Shown here: positions 35,254-45,068 of the stretch, piece after piece
How positions within the stretch are numbered: the first letter of the stretch is position 1
Layout of the letters: every line of letters starts with the position of its first letter
Assembly (NCBI RefSeq): GCF_000799465.1
Contig: NZ_JUGU01000001.1
Location: forward strand, 3,616,501-3,680,500
Direction: 5' to 3'
DNA from: Psychroserpens sp. Hel_I_66
GTDB lineage: Bacteria; Bacteroidota; Bacteroidia; Flavobacteriales; Flavobacteriaceae
Length of the DNA stretch: 64,000 bases
Made by a program: the position numbers and the translations under genes
Notes under the pieces: generated by a model
Seen by the model: the letters and a program-made list of their open reading frames with translations, nothing else
What the model was told of the DNA's origin: nothing
Databases searched by the model: none

Positions 35254-35904
35254 ATGAAAATTAAAATGAATAGATTTTTAGGTATTACAGCATGTATGCT
35301 TCTAGTAGTTCTAACCGCTTGTGAAGATGGGAAGAAGAAAGAGCAAGAAGCTAAAATGGAAGCTGAAAAAGTTGAAATGGAAGCTGCAGAGCAAGAGAGA
35401 ATGATGATGGAAGAAAATGCGAAAAAAGAGCAAATGATGAAAGAAGAGGCTATGACCAATAGTATTGCTGGTAAAGCTATGACAAATGAGAATCTTACAA
35501 CGTTGGTTACTGCGTTGCAAACAGCAGATTTAGCGACAATGTTATCTGAGCCTGGTGAATACACAGTTTTTGCACCTTCAAATCAAGCCTTTTCAAAGTT
35601 GCCAAAAGGAACTGTTGAAAGTTTATTGAAACCAGAAAACAAAGAAAAATTACAAGGTGTTCTTCAATACCATGTAGTGTCTGGTAAAATGACTTCAGAT
35701 AAGTTTGCTGAGTCAATTAAAGGAGCTAACGGAAAATATAAATTTAAAACCGTAAAAGGTGAAGAATTGACCGCTATGATGAGTGGTGACCAATTTGTAA
35801 TCATGGATGAAAGTGGTAAAAAAGCTCAAGTTATTCAAGGAAACGTAGATGCATCTAATGGTATTGTGTATGTCATTGATACTGTTTTGATGACCAAGAA
35901 ATAA
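35254..35904 (+). CDS. fasciclin-domain lipoprotein
   Basis: 216 residues. A lipoprotein signal ends in VVLTAC, followed by a strongly charged coiled-coil-like stretch rich in K, E, M and A (about 28-70), then one FAS1 domain: LTTLVTALQTADLATML, EYTVFAPSNQAF, LQGVLQYHVVSGK, and the closing NGIVYVIDTVLM. FAS1 domains mediate adhesion; here the protein is tethered in the envelope. It is a monocistronic gene followed by a strong terminator. The ATG at 35254 is used; a second in-frame ATG 12 bp later would also give a valid signal. Confidence 0.9.
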   Translation: MKIKMNRFLGITACMLLVVLTACEDGKKKEQEAKMEAEKVEMEAAEQERMMMEENAKKEQMMKEEAMTNSIAGKAMTNENLTTLVTALQTADLATMLSEPGEYTVFAPSNQAFSKLPKGTVESLLKPENKEKLQGVLQYHVVSGKMTSDKFAESIKGANGKYKFKTVKGEELTAMMSGDQFVIMDESGKKAQVIQGNVDASNGIVYVIDTVLMTKK

Positions 35905-35932
35905 AATAATAAGTTGATTGATTGATTAGATT

Positions 35933-35964
35933 AGGACGTGGTGAAAGCCATGTCCTTTTTTTTT
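35933..35964 (+). terminator. intrinsic terminator after the fasciclin gene
   Basis: A 9-bp stem AGGACGTGG/CCATGTCCT (one G-T pair) with a 6-nt loop, followed by nine T residues. Confidence 0.85.
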
Positions 35965-36028
35965 ATATCTCAATATCCGTAAAGCTAGAAAATCATTAGA
36001 TTAGCCACTTTTAAATCAAAAATCATTT

Positions 36029-36796
36029 ATGGTATACATAATTATATTTATCGCACTTTTAATCTTCGTCATTTATGTATTCTATAATAAATATTCAAAA
36101 AGAATAGAACAATTTCCTGCCCATTGGCATGATATACTATTGAAAGAGGTTGTATTCTATAAAAATTTACAACCTAAAGAACAAAAGCGATTTCAAAATA
36201 GAGTTATGCAGTTTCTAAGTGAGGTTTACATTGACAGCGTAGATTTCGAAATTGAAGAACTGGACAAGATATTAATTGCTGCAAGTGCTGTAATACCAGT
36301 GTTTGCTTTTAAAGAGTGGTTTTATCCAACGCTAAGCGGAGTGATCATATATCCAGATAATTTTAACGATGATTTTGAATTTTCAGAAAAAAGTGAATCT
36401 CGACGTATTGCTGGAGTTGTTGGAACAGGGAGATTGGAAAAGCAAATGATTTTGTCTAGAAAGGCATTGTATAGTGGGTTTAGAAATCATGGCGATAAAA
36501 AAAATACTGCAATCCATGAGTTTGTCCACCTCATTGATAAAATGGACGAAAATGTAGATGGCATTCCAGAGGTTTTGATGCAAAACTCTAATTCAATTCC
36601 TTGGCTAAAATTAATGCATGATGAAATGGAGGCGATTAATAACGACAAGTCAGATATTAGAGCTTATGGAGGCACCAAACAATCGGAGTTTTTCGCAGTG
36701 GCCTCAGAGTATTTTTTTGAAAGTCCAAAACTAATGAAACGCAAACATCCCGAACTTTATAAAATGCTGGCAGCGTGTTTTAGAGTAAAATTTTAG
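36029..36796 (+). CDS. MtfA-like zinc peptidase (M90)
   Basis: 255 residues. An N-terminal membrane segment (MVYIIIFIALLIFVIYVF) precedes an M90 domain: the zinc motif HEFVHLID (HExxH), YPTLSGVIIYPDNF, and SEFFAVASEYFFESP, whose Glu is the third ligand region. MtfA-type peptidases resemble the anthrax-lethal-factor fold. In enterobacteria MtfA interacts with the Mlc repressor, but that partner is not expected here. Unlike E. coli MtfA, this copy is membrane-anchored. It is a single gene, convergent with the molybdopterin oxidoreductase gene. Confidence 0.88.
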   Translation: MVYIIIFIALLIFVIYVFYNKYSKRIEQFPAHWHDILLKEVVFYKNLQPKEQKRFQNRVMQFLSEVYIDSVDFEIEELDKILIAASAVIPVFAFKEWFYPTLSGVIIYPDNFNDDFEFSEKSESRRIAGVVGTGRLEKQMILSRKALYSGFRNHGDKKNTAIHEFVHLIDKMDENVDGIPEVLMQNSNSIPWLKLMHDEMEAINNDKSDIRAYGGTKQSEFFAVASEYFFESPKLMKRKHPELYKMLAACFRVKF

Positions 36797-36809
36797 TACT
36801 TCGGAAATT

Positions 36810-38972
36810 TTAAACCTTCAAACTTGCCTCATGTTTTATTAGAGATTTAGCAAAAGGTTGTTTGCTCAAAATTTGTCCAGTTGCAGCTTTGATGGCATTT
36901 GCCAGAGCACCTCCTGCTGGTGGTAAACCAGGTTCTCCCAATCCTGTAGGCGATAGGTCATTTTCAACAAAATAGGTATTTACAATAGGCGTTTCGTTCA
37001 TTCTAATTAAACGATAAGTATTGAAATTCACATCTTGAGGTTTTCCGTTTTCAAAAGAAAAATCGCCATACATTGCATGTCCAATTCCGTCAATAACACC
37101 ACCTTCAATTTGATTTTTTGCACCTGTAGGATTTACAACAATCCCACAATCTACCGCAACGGTTACTTTTTCAACCATTGGTAATCCGTTTTTTAAAGTG
37201 ATATCCACCACTTCTGCAACATGGGTGTTATGGCTGTAATATGCAGAAAATCCTTGATGAACACCTTCTTTTGTATTTCCCCAATTGCTTTTTTCTACAG
37301 CTAGTTTTATAGTGTCTGTCATTCGCTTTGCGGAATATTGAATATTAGGATCTTCGCCATCCTTTACATTTTTAAGCAAATCTAATCGTAATTGAATAGG
37401 GTCTTGTTCACAAGCTTCTGCGAGTTCATCAAAAAAGCTTTGTTCTGCAAAGGCTAAAAAGTTGGTATAAGGCGCTCGCCATGCGCCTGTTGTGATATTA
37501 CTTTGGTAATTGCCAGATTCTACCTTGTAGTTTTTAATAGCTCCAGCGGGAAAAAAGTGCGGAATCAAACCATACATATTAGAGTTGATCGCAGCTTCTT
37601 TTAAATGGTAACCGGTCACTTTTTTATCTTTTACAGAGGCAGCAATTCTATATTTTATTGCAGGTCTATAAATGCCAGCAGCCATATCGTCTTCTCTTGA
37701 AAAAATAACTTGTACTGGCTGTTTTGTGAGGTTAGATATTTCCGCAGCTTCTAGAGCAAAATCACCGTAAAGTCGTCTTCCAAATCCGCCACCCATTCGT
37801 GTCATTTCTAAATGAATATCCTCTTCTTTACGATTTATTAATTCTGAAATACGTCTCGCAGTTCCTGCAGGTGTTTGGATGGGACCAACCAAATGCACTT
37901 TTTCCTCGGTGACATTGGCATAGAAATTCATAGGTTCCATACAATTATGTGGTAAAAATGGTGACTCGTAAGTGCGTTCTAGAATTGTGTCTGCATTAGC
38001 AAAAGCTTCTTTGATATTGCCATCTTCACGTCTTGTTTCTAGACCTTTTCCGTCTAAAATTTTAAACAATTCGGTATCATGATTAGATGTGCTTTCCAAT
38101 TTGTTATCATCTTTCCAAGTCACATTCAATGCTTTTTTTCCTTTCATTGCTGCCCAAGTATTTGAAGCCAAAACAGCAATTTTATCTCCAAATTGCACAA
38201 CATCGGAAACTCCGTTTATATTTTTGGCAGCAGTTGCATCAAAGGAATTTATGTTTTGACCAAAAGCAGGAGGTCTCATGACAGAGACGTATTTCATGCC
38301 TTCCACTTTATAGTCCAAACCAAATAGAGACTTTCCTTTTATGATTTTATCGATGTCAACATTAATGGCATCTTTACCTATGATTTTATAATCTTTAATT
38401 TCTTTTAGGGCTACATTTTCTGGCACTTCCAAGTGAGCTGCTTCGTTTACGACATCGCCATATCCAAGTTCATCACCATTGGCATTTTTTATAATTCCAT
38501 CTTGAGCTGAGCACGAACTAGCATCAACATTCCATCTCGCAGCTGCAGCATTAATGAGCATTTGTTTTGCAGTGGCTCCAGTTTGACGAAGAGCATCCCA
38601 ACCAAAACGAATTGACTGACTACCACCAGCTACTTGTCTTGTAAAGTTAGTGGTGTCTAAAGCACCTTGCTCTACGGAAACATGTTTCCAAGGGACGTCA
38701 AGTTCTTCAGCAATAATCATTGGCATTGATGTTTTTACACCTTGACCAATTTCAGGATTTGGCGAGAAAATGGTGACGTAGCCATTTTCAGCAATTTTAA
38801 TAAATGCATTGAAATCTTTAAAGTCTAATTTTGAAACGTCTATTGGAGGTGTAGCAGTTTCTGCACACGATGTTAAGAAATTGAATCCAATTAACAATCC
38901 GCCAGATGCCAATGCAGAGGTGCGAATAAAATTACGTCTGCTAAAAGTGAGTTTATTGTTTTTATTTTCCAT
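36810..38972 (-). CDS. xanthine-dehydrogenase-family molybdopterin-binding subunit (IorB-like)
   Basis: 720 residues. A Tat signal (SRRNFIRTSALASGGLLIGF) is followed by a possible lipobox (FLTSC), so the protein may be a Tat-exported lipoprotein. Molybdopterin-site motifs are GQGVKTSMPMIIAEEL, QVAGGSQSIRFGW, MEPMNF, GGGFGRRL, GAWRAPYTNF and the catalytic-glutamate segment TGLGEPGLPP. The layout resembles isoquinoline 1-oxidoreductase and membrane-bound aldehyde dehydrogenase large subunits. It hydroxylates an aldehyde or N-heterocycle in the periplasm. The 2Fe-2S subunit gene lies 11 bp upstream in the same unit, with mocA-like and xdhC genes in the window. The substrate is unknown. Confidence 0.9.
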   Translation of the reverse strand: MENKNNKLTFSRRNFIRTSALASGGLLIGFNFLTSCAETATPPIDVSKLDFKDFNAFIKIAENGYVTIFSPNPEIGQGVKTSMPMIIAEELDVPWKHVSVEQGALDTTNFTRQVAGGSQSIRFGWDALRQTGATAKQMLINAAAARWNVDASSCSAQDGIIKNANGDELGYGDVVNEAAHLEVPENVALKEIKDYKIIGKDAINVDIDKIIKGKSLFGLDYKVEGMKYVSVMRPPAFGQNINSFDATAAKNINGVSDVVQFGDKIAVLASNTWAAMKGKKALNVTWKDDNKLESTSNHDTELFKILDGKGLETRREDGNIKEAFANADTILERTYESPFLPHNCMEPMNFYANVTEEKVHLVGPIQTPAGTARRISELINRKEEDIHLEMTRMGGGFGRRLYGDFALEAAEISNLTKQPVQVIFSREDDMAAGIYRPAIKYRIAASVKDKKVTGYHLKEAAINSNMYGLIPHFFPAGAIKNYKVESGNYQSNITTGAWRAPYTNFLAFAEQSFFDELAEACEQDPIQLRLDLLKNVKDGEDPNIQYSAKRMTDTIKLAVEKSNWGNTKEGVHQGFSAYYSHNTHVAEVVDITLKNGLPMVEKVTVAVDCGIVVNPTGAKNQIEGGVIDGIGHAMYGDFSFENGKPQDVNFNTYRLIRMNETPIVNTYFVENDLSPTGLGEPGLPPAGGALANAIKAATGQILSKQPFAKSLIKHEASLKV

Positions 38973-38983
38973 GATTTCTTAGC

Positions 38984-39445
38984 TTAAGACATTTTTTTTG
39001 CAGCCAGAGCCACTGCTTTTTCTATACGATTATAACTGGCGCATCTGCAAAGATTTCCATTCATGGCGTTTCTAATTTGCTCGGTATTTGGATTTGGATT
39101 TCGAGTTAGAAATGACGTGGCAGTCATGATTTGACCAGCTTGGCAATAGCCACATTGCGGTACATCTAGCTCTTTCCAGGCTTCTTGGACAGGATGTAAT
39201 TTATCGGTAGCGAGACCTTCTATAGTTGTGATATTAGCACCTTCTAAACTTGCAATTGGGATGGAGCAACTTCTCACAGCGGTACCGTCAAGATGCACTG
39301 TGCAGGCACCGCATTGTGCGATTCCACATCCAAATTTGGTGCCTACAAGATTGAGTTCGTCACGAAGCACCCATAATAGAGGTGTGTCTTCGTCAACAGT
39401 TACGCGCACTGCCTTTCCGTTTATTTTTAGATTGTAAGTTGCCAT
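38984..39445 (-). CDS. 2Fe-2S subunit of a molybdenum hydroxylase (IorA/CoxS-like)
   Basis: 153 residues with two [2Fe-2S] clusters: the N-terminal ferredoxin-type FGCGIAQCGACTVHLDG plus a later Cys, and the C-terminal CGYCQAGQIM with NLCRCASYNRI. It carries electrons from the molybdopterin subunit to an external acceptor such as a cytochrome. I start at the ATG at 39445 (MATYNLKINGK); an in-frame TTG two codons earlier is not needed. It has no Tat signal of its own, so it would be co-exported with the large subunit. It precedes the large subunit by 11 bp. Confidence 0.92.
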   Translation of the reverse strand: MATYNLKINGKAVRVTVDEDTPLLWVLRDELNLVGTKFGCGIAQCGACTVHLDGTAVRSCSIPIASLEGANITTIEGLATDKLHPVQEAWKELDVPQCGYCQAGQIMTATSFLTRNPNPNTEQIRNAMNGNLCRCASYNRIEKAVALAAKKMS

Positions 39446-39508
39446 AGCCAAAATATATTTAGTGAAAGTTAACCAATATTTGTCTTATTTGTACTTGGTA
39501 TTAGATTT

Positions 39509-40090
39509 TTATAACGTTTTCAAATAATCGAGGTAATCGTTTTTTGTATCTATATCGAGTAATCGATCGCTTTCAATGGAGATTACCTGGGATGTATTTG
39601 AATTTAAAAAATATTTTGCGCCTTTGTCACCTTTTATTTGTTGGAGTTGTTCGAAATATGACTTCGGAAAAATAGCTGGTACGCCAATGTTGTCTAGATA
39701 TTTAGAAGCAATAATTTTACTTGAATATTTTTCCGAAGAAAGAATTAATGAGTTGAGGTATTTAGTATTGACATTTGGTTGATCACCAAGAATGATTAAA
39801 ACAGCGTCAAAATTTTCAGAATTAATATATTTAATACCCTCAATAATACTAGAGCTTAAGCCTTCTTCGTAATTGTTATTAAGAATAATCTCAACATTAT
39901 ATTGAGAAATGGAATGTTTTATTTTTTGTGCATTTGAGCCTAGAACACAAAATGTTTTTTCTGCATTTGAGTGAATTGCATTTTCAATACATAATCCTAA
40001 AAGGGTAGTTTTGCCAATTGGTAAAAGCTGTTTTGCGGTACCCATTCTTTTTGAGCTACCAGCGCTTAAAATAAGAATGGCTATTTTCAT
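39509..40090 (-). CDS. MobA/MocA-like molybdenum cofactor nucleotidyltransferase
   Basis: 193 residues, GT-A-like nucleotidyltransferase with ILSAGSSKRMGTAKQLLP (7-24) as the NTP-binding loop, the metal site in ILGDQP, and GVPAIFP. This pattern matches MocA-type CTP:molybdopterin cytidylyltransferases, which make the MCD cofactor form used by xanthine-oxidase-family enzymes. It lies just upstream of the 2Fe-2S subunit (63-bp gap), which supports that role. Its ATG directly follows the TAA of the upstream gene. Confidence 0.85.
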   Translation of the reverse strand: MKIAILILSAGSSKRMGTAKQLLPIGKTTLLGLCIENAIHSNAEKTFCVLGSNAQKIKHSISQYNVEIILNNNYEEGLSSSIIEGIKYINSENFDAVLIILGDQPNVNTKYLNSLILSSEKYSSKIIASKYLDNIGVPAIFPKSYFEQLQQIKGDKGAKYFLNSNTSQVISIESDRLLDIDTKNDYLDYLKTL

Positions 40091-41638
40091 TTAAGAAGAC
40101 ATGGATTTTAAATATTTGGTTTTTATAATCTCACCAACAGGTTTGTTTTCTATTTTACTTTCGAGCCATGAAATGATATCTAAATATAAGAATGCACGTC
40201 TTTCAAAAGGATGGTCTTCGTATGTTTTTAGGGTAGCATGTAATTTTATAAACGCATTTTTAAGTTCGTGAGGGTAAATGTCCTGTAAGCCTTTTATGAA
40301 TTTTATCATTTCTTTTTGAACTTCGTGCAAATCGTTCATTTTAATTAAAAACTTATAAGTGCTTCTCAATAAAGTATCCAAATTATAGTCTAGACCTGCT
40401 TCATAATGTGCAACGAGATTTAAAACTCTTGAAAAGCAGAGTAAATCCTCACGCATGGAGAGTGATTTGTTCGATATTATTTTGTTGAGATATGTAATGC
40501 ACTCTTTATTGTTTCCAGCACCAAAATGTAAACTCGCAAACTTGTAGTAAAAGATCATTTTATGGTGTGCGTCGATTCCGTTTTGGTATTTTATCAGGTT
40601 TTTTTCAATCTTCGGAATCAATTCTAAACCCTCCTCAAAACTACCATCGATAAAATGTTTATTGATATCATGGAAATTGAAATATAAAAAAGCGAGAGTT
40701 TTTACGTTTTCATCCTTTGGAAATGTTCTATCTTCAACAATCTGTTTAAATTTTGAAAGCGTATTGACAAACTTGGGCTTATTTCTAATAAATAAAAGAG
40801 ACTCTAAAAGATAATTGTTTCCTTTTAAAAAAAAGACGGGATTCAGTTGAATCATTTTTGGGTATTCATCAAATAACTCTACCCATTTTAAGGCGTATTT
40901 ATAGCAGTTTTTAAAATCCTGAAGCAAAAAACTATACCATAGATTCGCATTATATAACCAGAGCTTTTCACGAAAGCCTAGATCGTTAATTTTGTAGTTT
41001 GGTAGTCTTGCTTTAAAATATGCTGTCACTTCCTTGCTTTCCTCTTCACTTTTTACATAACCCGTGCGTAAGATAATACTGTATAATTGGAGCGAAAGAT
41101 TGGAAAGTTTGCTGGTTAATACATTTAATGAACTAATGTCTTTTGCCTGTATCGTCAGCTCGTCTGCTCTTGTGCTAATACTTCGGGTTATAAATTGAGC
41201 TTCAATAATTTTTTCAAGCTCTACAATTTCAAACGCTAAATTTTTCTCCTCGTTAAGTATGGCCAGATCTTTTGCTTTATCTAAAATCTTCAAACTTTGT
41301 CTGTAAAGACCTTTGTGGTATAAAATAGAAGCAAAATCTAACTGCTCTCTTATTTGAGAACGTACATTTTGATGTGAAGGGTTGAGTTTTAAACTAATGA
41401 GTATTTGTTTGTATAAGTGTGCTTTTACATTTGCAAGCTGCTGTTTTTTTACAATTTTCGTTTTTAAAATTGACGCTTCATCATAGGAGGAAGCCTTGTC
41501 TAAAAAATTAAATAGGTTTAAAAATTTAGAATCCTGATTAACATCCAAACGACCAACATAGAGTTTAAATTGGCGTTTTTCAGATTTTGTCAAAGATTTA
41601 ACCAATAAAAATAAATTGTCTTTTTGGTCTTTAGTCAT
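40091..41638 (-). CDS. conserved TPR-like helical protein of unknown function
   Basis: 515 residues, mostly alpha-helical with repeats suggestive of TPR-type helix pairs (LYHKGLYRQSLKILDKAKDL, KYQNGIDAHHKMIFYYKFAS). There is no signal peptide or membrane segment. The start is the ATG at 41638 (MTKDQKDNLF); the codon before it is an in-frame TTG. It abuts the mocA-like gene (stop and start contiguous) and is divergent from leuA. I do not recognise a function, and nothing ties it to molybdenum enzymes except co-transcription. Confidence 0.75.
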   Translation of the reverse strand: MTKDQKDNLFLLVKSLTKSEKRQFKLYVGRLDVNQDSKFLNLFNFLDKASSYDEASILKTKIVKKQQLANVKAHLYKQILISLKLNPSHQNVRSQIREQLDFASILYHKGLYRQSLKILDKAKDLAILNEEKNLAFEIVELEKIIEAQFITRSISTRADELTIQAKDISSLNVLTSKLSNLSLQLYSIILRTGYVKSEEESKEVTAYFKARLPNYKINDLGFREKLWLYNANLWYSFLLQDFKNCYKYALKWVELFDEYPKMIQLNPVFFLKGNNYLLESLLFIRNKPKFVNTLSKFKQIVEDRTFPKDENVKTLAFLYFNFHDINKHFIDGSFEEGLELIPKIEKNLIKYQNGIDAHHKMIFYYKFASLHFGAGNNKECITYLNKIISNKSLSMREDLLCFSRVLNLVAHYEAGLDYNLDTLLRSTYKFLIKMNDLHEVQKEMIKFIKGLQDIYPHELKNAFIKLHATLKTYEDHPFERRAFLYLDIISWLESKIENKPVGEIIKTKYLKSMSS

Positions 41639-41784
41639 CAAATGAAAATTGATTTATAGTTTTGATATTCAATTAAATAGCAATAAAATTATTAACTGAA
41701 CATCGTAAAAGCTCAGGAATTAGATACGATATTAAATAACCAAAGTATAAATTCGTTAGACAACAGAAAAATAAAATTCAATAA

Positions 41785-42960
41785 ATGTCTGATAATAGCG
41801 TTCAAATTTTTGACACAACCCTAAGAGATGGTGAGCAAGTTCCTGGCTGTAAGTTAAATACTAAGCAAAAATTAGTCATTGCAGAGCAGCTCGATCAATT
41901 GGGTGTTAATGTTATTGAAGCAGGTTTTCCTGTCTCTAGTCCTGGTGATTTTAAATCGGTAGAAGAAATTTCAAAATTGGTTAAAAATGCTACGGTTTGC
42001 GGATTAACACGTGCTGTAGAAAATGATATCAAAGTTGCTGCGGAAGCCTTAAAATATGCAAAATACCCAAGAATACATACAGGAATCGGGACTTCAGACT
42101 CTCATATAAAATATAAATTCAATTCCGATCAAAATACCATTTTGCAACGTGCTTATGATGCAGTAAAGTATGCAAAATCTTTTGTTGAAGATGTTGAGTT
42201 TTATGCTGAAGATGCTGGTCGAACAGACAACGAATTTTTAGCTCGTGTTTGCGAAGTCGCTATTAAAGCTGGTGCTACTGTTTTAAATATTCCAGATACA
42301 ACAGGATACTGTTTACCTAGTGAATATGGCGCAAAAATGAAATATCTCAAAGAAAATGTGAAAGGTATCGAAAAAGCCATTTTATCTTGCCACTGTCACA
42401 ATGATTTAGGTTTGGCAACTGCAAATTCTATAGAAGGTGTCATTAATGGTGCAAGACAGATTGAATGTACAATAAATGGCATTGGAGAGCGTGCAGGAAA
42501 TACTGCTTTAGAGGAAGTCGTCATGATTTTAAAACAGCATCCTTACCTTAATTTAGATACCAATATAAATACAACACATCTCTACGGAATTAGCCAATTA
42601 GTAAGCGATAGTATGGGTATTTACACGCAACCAAACAAAGCTATTGTTGGTGCTAACGCATTTGCGCATAGCTCTGGAATTCACCAAGATGGTGTGATTA
42701 AAAATAGAGAAACTTACGAAATTATAAATCCTTTAGATGTAGGTGTAACGGAATCTGCCATTGTGTTAACCGCAAGAAGCGGTCGAGCAGCTTTAGCCTA
42801 TCGTGCTAAAAATGTTGGGTATGAATTGACAAAACTTCAGTTGGATGATGTGTATGCTAACTTTTTAAGTTTTGCCGATAGAAAAAAAGAAATAAACGAT
42901 ACAGACATTCATCAAATTATTGAGACCAGTAATGTGTATCAACAGATAATTTCAGCATAA
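41785..42960 (+). CDS. leuA: 2-isopropylmalate synthase, short form without regulatory domain
   Basis: 391 residues: the DRE-TIM barrel with [12 protein letters not shown] (10-21), the metal-binding [14 protein letters not shown] segment, [16 protein letters not shown], and the [12 protein letters not shown] linker. It ends just after the barrel and linker, so the roughly 120-residue LeuA dimer domain that binds leucine in classical enzymes is absent. It condenses acetyl-CoA with 2-ketoisovalerate. It is the first gene of leuA-leuC-leuD-leuB, which fixes the function against homocitrate or citramalate synthase. Without the domain, direct leucine feedback is unlikely. Confidence 0.88.
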   Translation: MSDNSVQIFDTTLRDGEQVPGCKLNTKQKLVIAEQLDQLGVNVIEAGFPVSSPGDFKSVEEISKLVKNATVCGLTRAVENDIKVAAEALKYAKYPRIHTGIGTSDSHIKYKFNSDQNTILQRAYDAVKYAKSFVEDVEFYAEDAGRTDNEFLARVCEVAIKAGATVLNIPDTTGYCLPSEYGAKMKYLKENVKGIEKAILSCHCHNDLGLATANSIEGVINGARQIECTINGIGERAGNTALEEVVMILKQHPYLNLDTNINTTHLYGISQLVSDSMGIYTQPNKAIVGANAFAHSSGIHQDGVIKNRETYEIINPLDVGVTESAIVLTARSGRAALAYRAKNVGYELTKLQLDDVYANFLSFADRKKEINDTDIHQIIETSNVYQQIISA

Positions 42961-42997
42961 AAATTATAATTAATTTTCATCGGAAAAATAAAACAGA

Positions 42998-43015
42998 TTT
43001 CCGCTTTCGCGGAAA
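42998..43015 (+). repeat. start-codon-proximal hairpin repeat (leuC copy)
   Basis: TTTCCGC TTTC GCGGAAA, perfect 7-bp arms, with 6 nt to the leuC ATG at 43022. Confidence 0.65.
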
Positions 43016-43021
43016 GAGAAC

Positions 43022-44428
43022 ATGGGAAAAACACTATTTGATAAAGTCTGGGATGCGCATGTGGTCAATACAATTGAAAATGGACCGCAAATTCTCTATA
43101 TAGATAAACATTTGATTCACGAAGTGACGAGTCCGCAAGCGTTTAACGAACTAGAAGAGCGAAACATTCCGGTTTTTAGACCGAATCAAATTTTAGCGAC
43201 TGCAGATCATAATACGCCAACGCAACATCAAGATCAGCCCATAAAGGACGAATTATCTAGAAAGCAGTTGGCGCAACTTTCAGAAAATTGCAAAAAAAAT
43301 AATATCACATTATACGAGTTAGGGCATAAATATAACGGAATTGTCCATGTAATGGCTCCAGAGTTAGGTGTTACACAACCAGGTATGACCATGGTTTGTG
43401 GAGATAGTCACACCTCAACACATGGTGCATTCGGAGCCATTGCATTTGGCATAGGAACCAGTCAAGTAGCACAAGTTTTTGCTAGCCAATGCTTGTTGCT
43501 TACCAAGCCCAAGAGTTTACGAGTTACGATTAATGGCAAGTTGAGGAGTGGCGTCTTACCAAAAGACGTCATTCTTTATACGATTTCAAAACTCGGCACA
43601 AATTCTGGTACTGGATATTTTTGCGAGTATGCAGGAAACGTGTTTGAAGATATGAGCATGGAAGGTCGTATGACCGTTTGCAACATGAGCATCGAAATGG
43701 GAGCAAGAGGAGGTATGATTGCACCAGATCAAACCACTTTTGATTATGTAAAAGGACGAGAATTTGCTCCAAAAGGAGAAGAATTTGAAAAGAAAGTAGC
43801 TTATTGGAAAACCTTGCCAACAGATGATGACGCACAATTTGATAAAGAATATCATTTTAATGCTGAAGATATTGAGCCAATGATTACCTACGGGACAAAT
43901 CCTGGAATGGGAATAAAAATTTCAGAACACATACCACAAACTAATGATGCTTCTTTTGAAAAGTCACTGAAGTATATGAACTTCAAAAAAGGTGAATCAC
44001 TCATTGATAAACCCATCAATTTTGTATTTATTGGGAGTTGCACAAATTCTAGAATTGAAGATTTTAGAGTCGCAGCTAATTATATAAAAGGAAAACAAAA
44101 AGCCCAAAATGTTACTGCTTGGTTAGTGCCAGGAAGCAAACAAGTAGAAGCTCAAATTATAGAAGAAGGCTTAAAGGATATTTTTGACAATGCAGGTTTT
44201 GAGCTGCGACAACCAGGATGCAGTGCATGTTTGGCGATGAATGATGATAAAATTCCGCAAGGTGAGTATTGTGTTTCTACTTCAAATAGAAATTTTGAAG
44301 GTCGCCAAGGTCAAGGTTCTAGAACTATATTGGCGAGTCCATTGGTTGCAGCTGCAACAGCTGTTGAAGGAAAAATAATTGATATTACAAAGCAGTTGGC
44401 AGCCACCAGTTCAACTACATTAAATTAA
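43022..44428 (+). CDS. leuC: 3-isopropylmalate dehydratase large subunit
   Basis: 468 residues, full length for LeuC, aconitase fold. [20 protein letters not shown] marks the active site; the 4Fe-4S ligands are the Cys in FIGSCTNSR and the two in [10 protein letters not shown]. With LeuD it isomerises 2- to 3-isopropylmalate in the cytosol. It follows leuA with a 61-bp gap containing a hairpin repeat whose end is 6 nt before this ATG, and leuD begins 4 bp after its stop. The repeat occupies the place of a ribosome binding site, so it may affect initiation here. Confidence 0.95.
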   Translation: MGKTLFDKVWDAHVVNTIENGPQILYIDKHLIHEVTSPQAFNELEERNIPVFRPNQILATADHNTPTQHQDQPIKDELSRKQLAQLSENCKKNNITLYELGHKYNGIVHVMAPELGVTQPGMTMVCGDSHTSTHGAFGAIAFGIGTSQVAQVFASQCLLLTKPKSLRVTINGKLRSGVLPKDVILYTISKLGTNSGTGYFCEYAGNVFEDMSMEGRMTVCNMSIEMGARGGMIAPDQTTFDYVKGREFAPKGEEFEKKVAYWKTLPTDDDAQFDKEYHFNAEDIEPMITYGTNPGMGIKISEHIPQTNDASFEKSLKYMNFKKGESLIDKPINFVFIGSCTNSRIEDFRVAANYIKGKQKAQNVTAWLVPGSKQVEAQIIEEGLKDIFDNAGFELRQPGCSACLAMNDDKIPQGEYCVSTSNRNFEGRQGQGSRTILASPLVAAATAVEGKIIDITKQLAATSSTTLN

Positions 44429-44432
44429 AGGC

Positions 44433-45023
44433 ATGGAGAAGTTTACAACATTAGAGTCTAGAGCCATTCCGTTAAATATAGAGAATGTCGATACAGATCA
44501 AATTATACCAGCGCGATTTTTAAAAGCTACAGATCGTCAAGGTTTTGGAGATAATGTATTTAGAGATTGGAGATATGATAAAGAGGGATCTATTAATACA
44601 GATTTTGTGCTCAACAATCCTAAATACAAAGGTAGTATCTTGGTTGCTGGCGATAATTTTGGATGTGGATCGAGTAGAGAGCATGCAGCCTGGGCGATAA
44701 CAGATTTTGGTTTCAAGGTTGTTGTATCCAGCTTTTTTGCAGATATTTTTAAGGGTAATGCGCTTAACAACGGGTTGTTGCCAGTTCAGGTTTCCGAAGC
44801 ATTTTTAAAAAAACTATTAACTCAAATTGAAAATCATCCAGAAACGATTCTTGAAGTTGATCTTGAGAACCAAACTATATCTGCAAAAGATTTAGATTTA
44901 TCAACACATTTTGATATTGATGCTTATAAGAAAACATGTATGATCAATGGGTATGATGACATTGATTATCTTGTAAATAACATAAAATTGATTGAGGCTT
45001 TTGAAACTCAAAAAACATATTAA
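44433..45023 (+). CDS. leuD: 3-isopropylmalate dehydratase small subunit
   Basis: 196 residues, normal LeuD length: [14 protein letters not shown] near the N-terminus, and the swivel-domain signature [17 protein letters not shown]. It forms the dehydratase with LeuC. Four base pairs separate it from leuC, so translation is coupled. Confidence 0.95.
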   Translation: MEKFTTLESRAIPLNIENVDTDQIIPARFLKATDRQGFGDNVFRDWRYDKEGSINTDFVLNNPKYKGSILVAGDNFGCGSSREHAAWAITDFGFKVVVSSFFADIFKGNALNNGLLPVQVSEAFLKKLLTQIENHPETILEVDLENQTISAKDLDLSTHFDIDAYKKTCMINGYDDIDYLVNNIKLIEAFETQKTY

Positions 45024-45046
45024 TTAATAAATGAGAGTGGGAAGAG

Positions 45047-45066
45047 ATTCCTGCCTTAGCGGGAAT
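45047..45066 (+). repeat. start-codon-proximal hairpin repeat (leuB copy)
   Basis: GAG then ATTCCTGC CTTA GCGGGAAT, 8-bp arms with one G-T pair; the leuB ATG follows after 2 nt. Confidence 0.65.
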
Positions 45067-45068
45067 AT

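Noticed and set aside
35193..35564. 123-codon ORF opposite the fasciclin gene
   Set aside because: It is antisense to a well-supported lipoprotein gene, and its composition mirrors the K/E-rich coiled-coil region.
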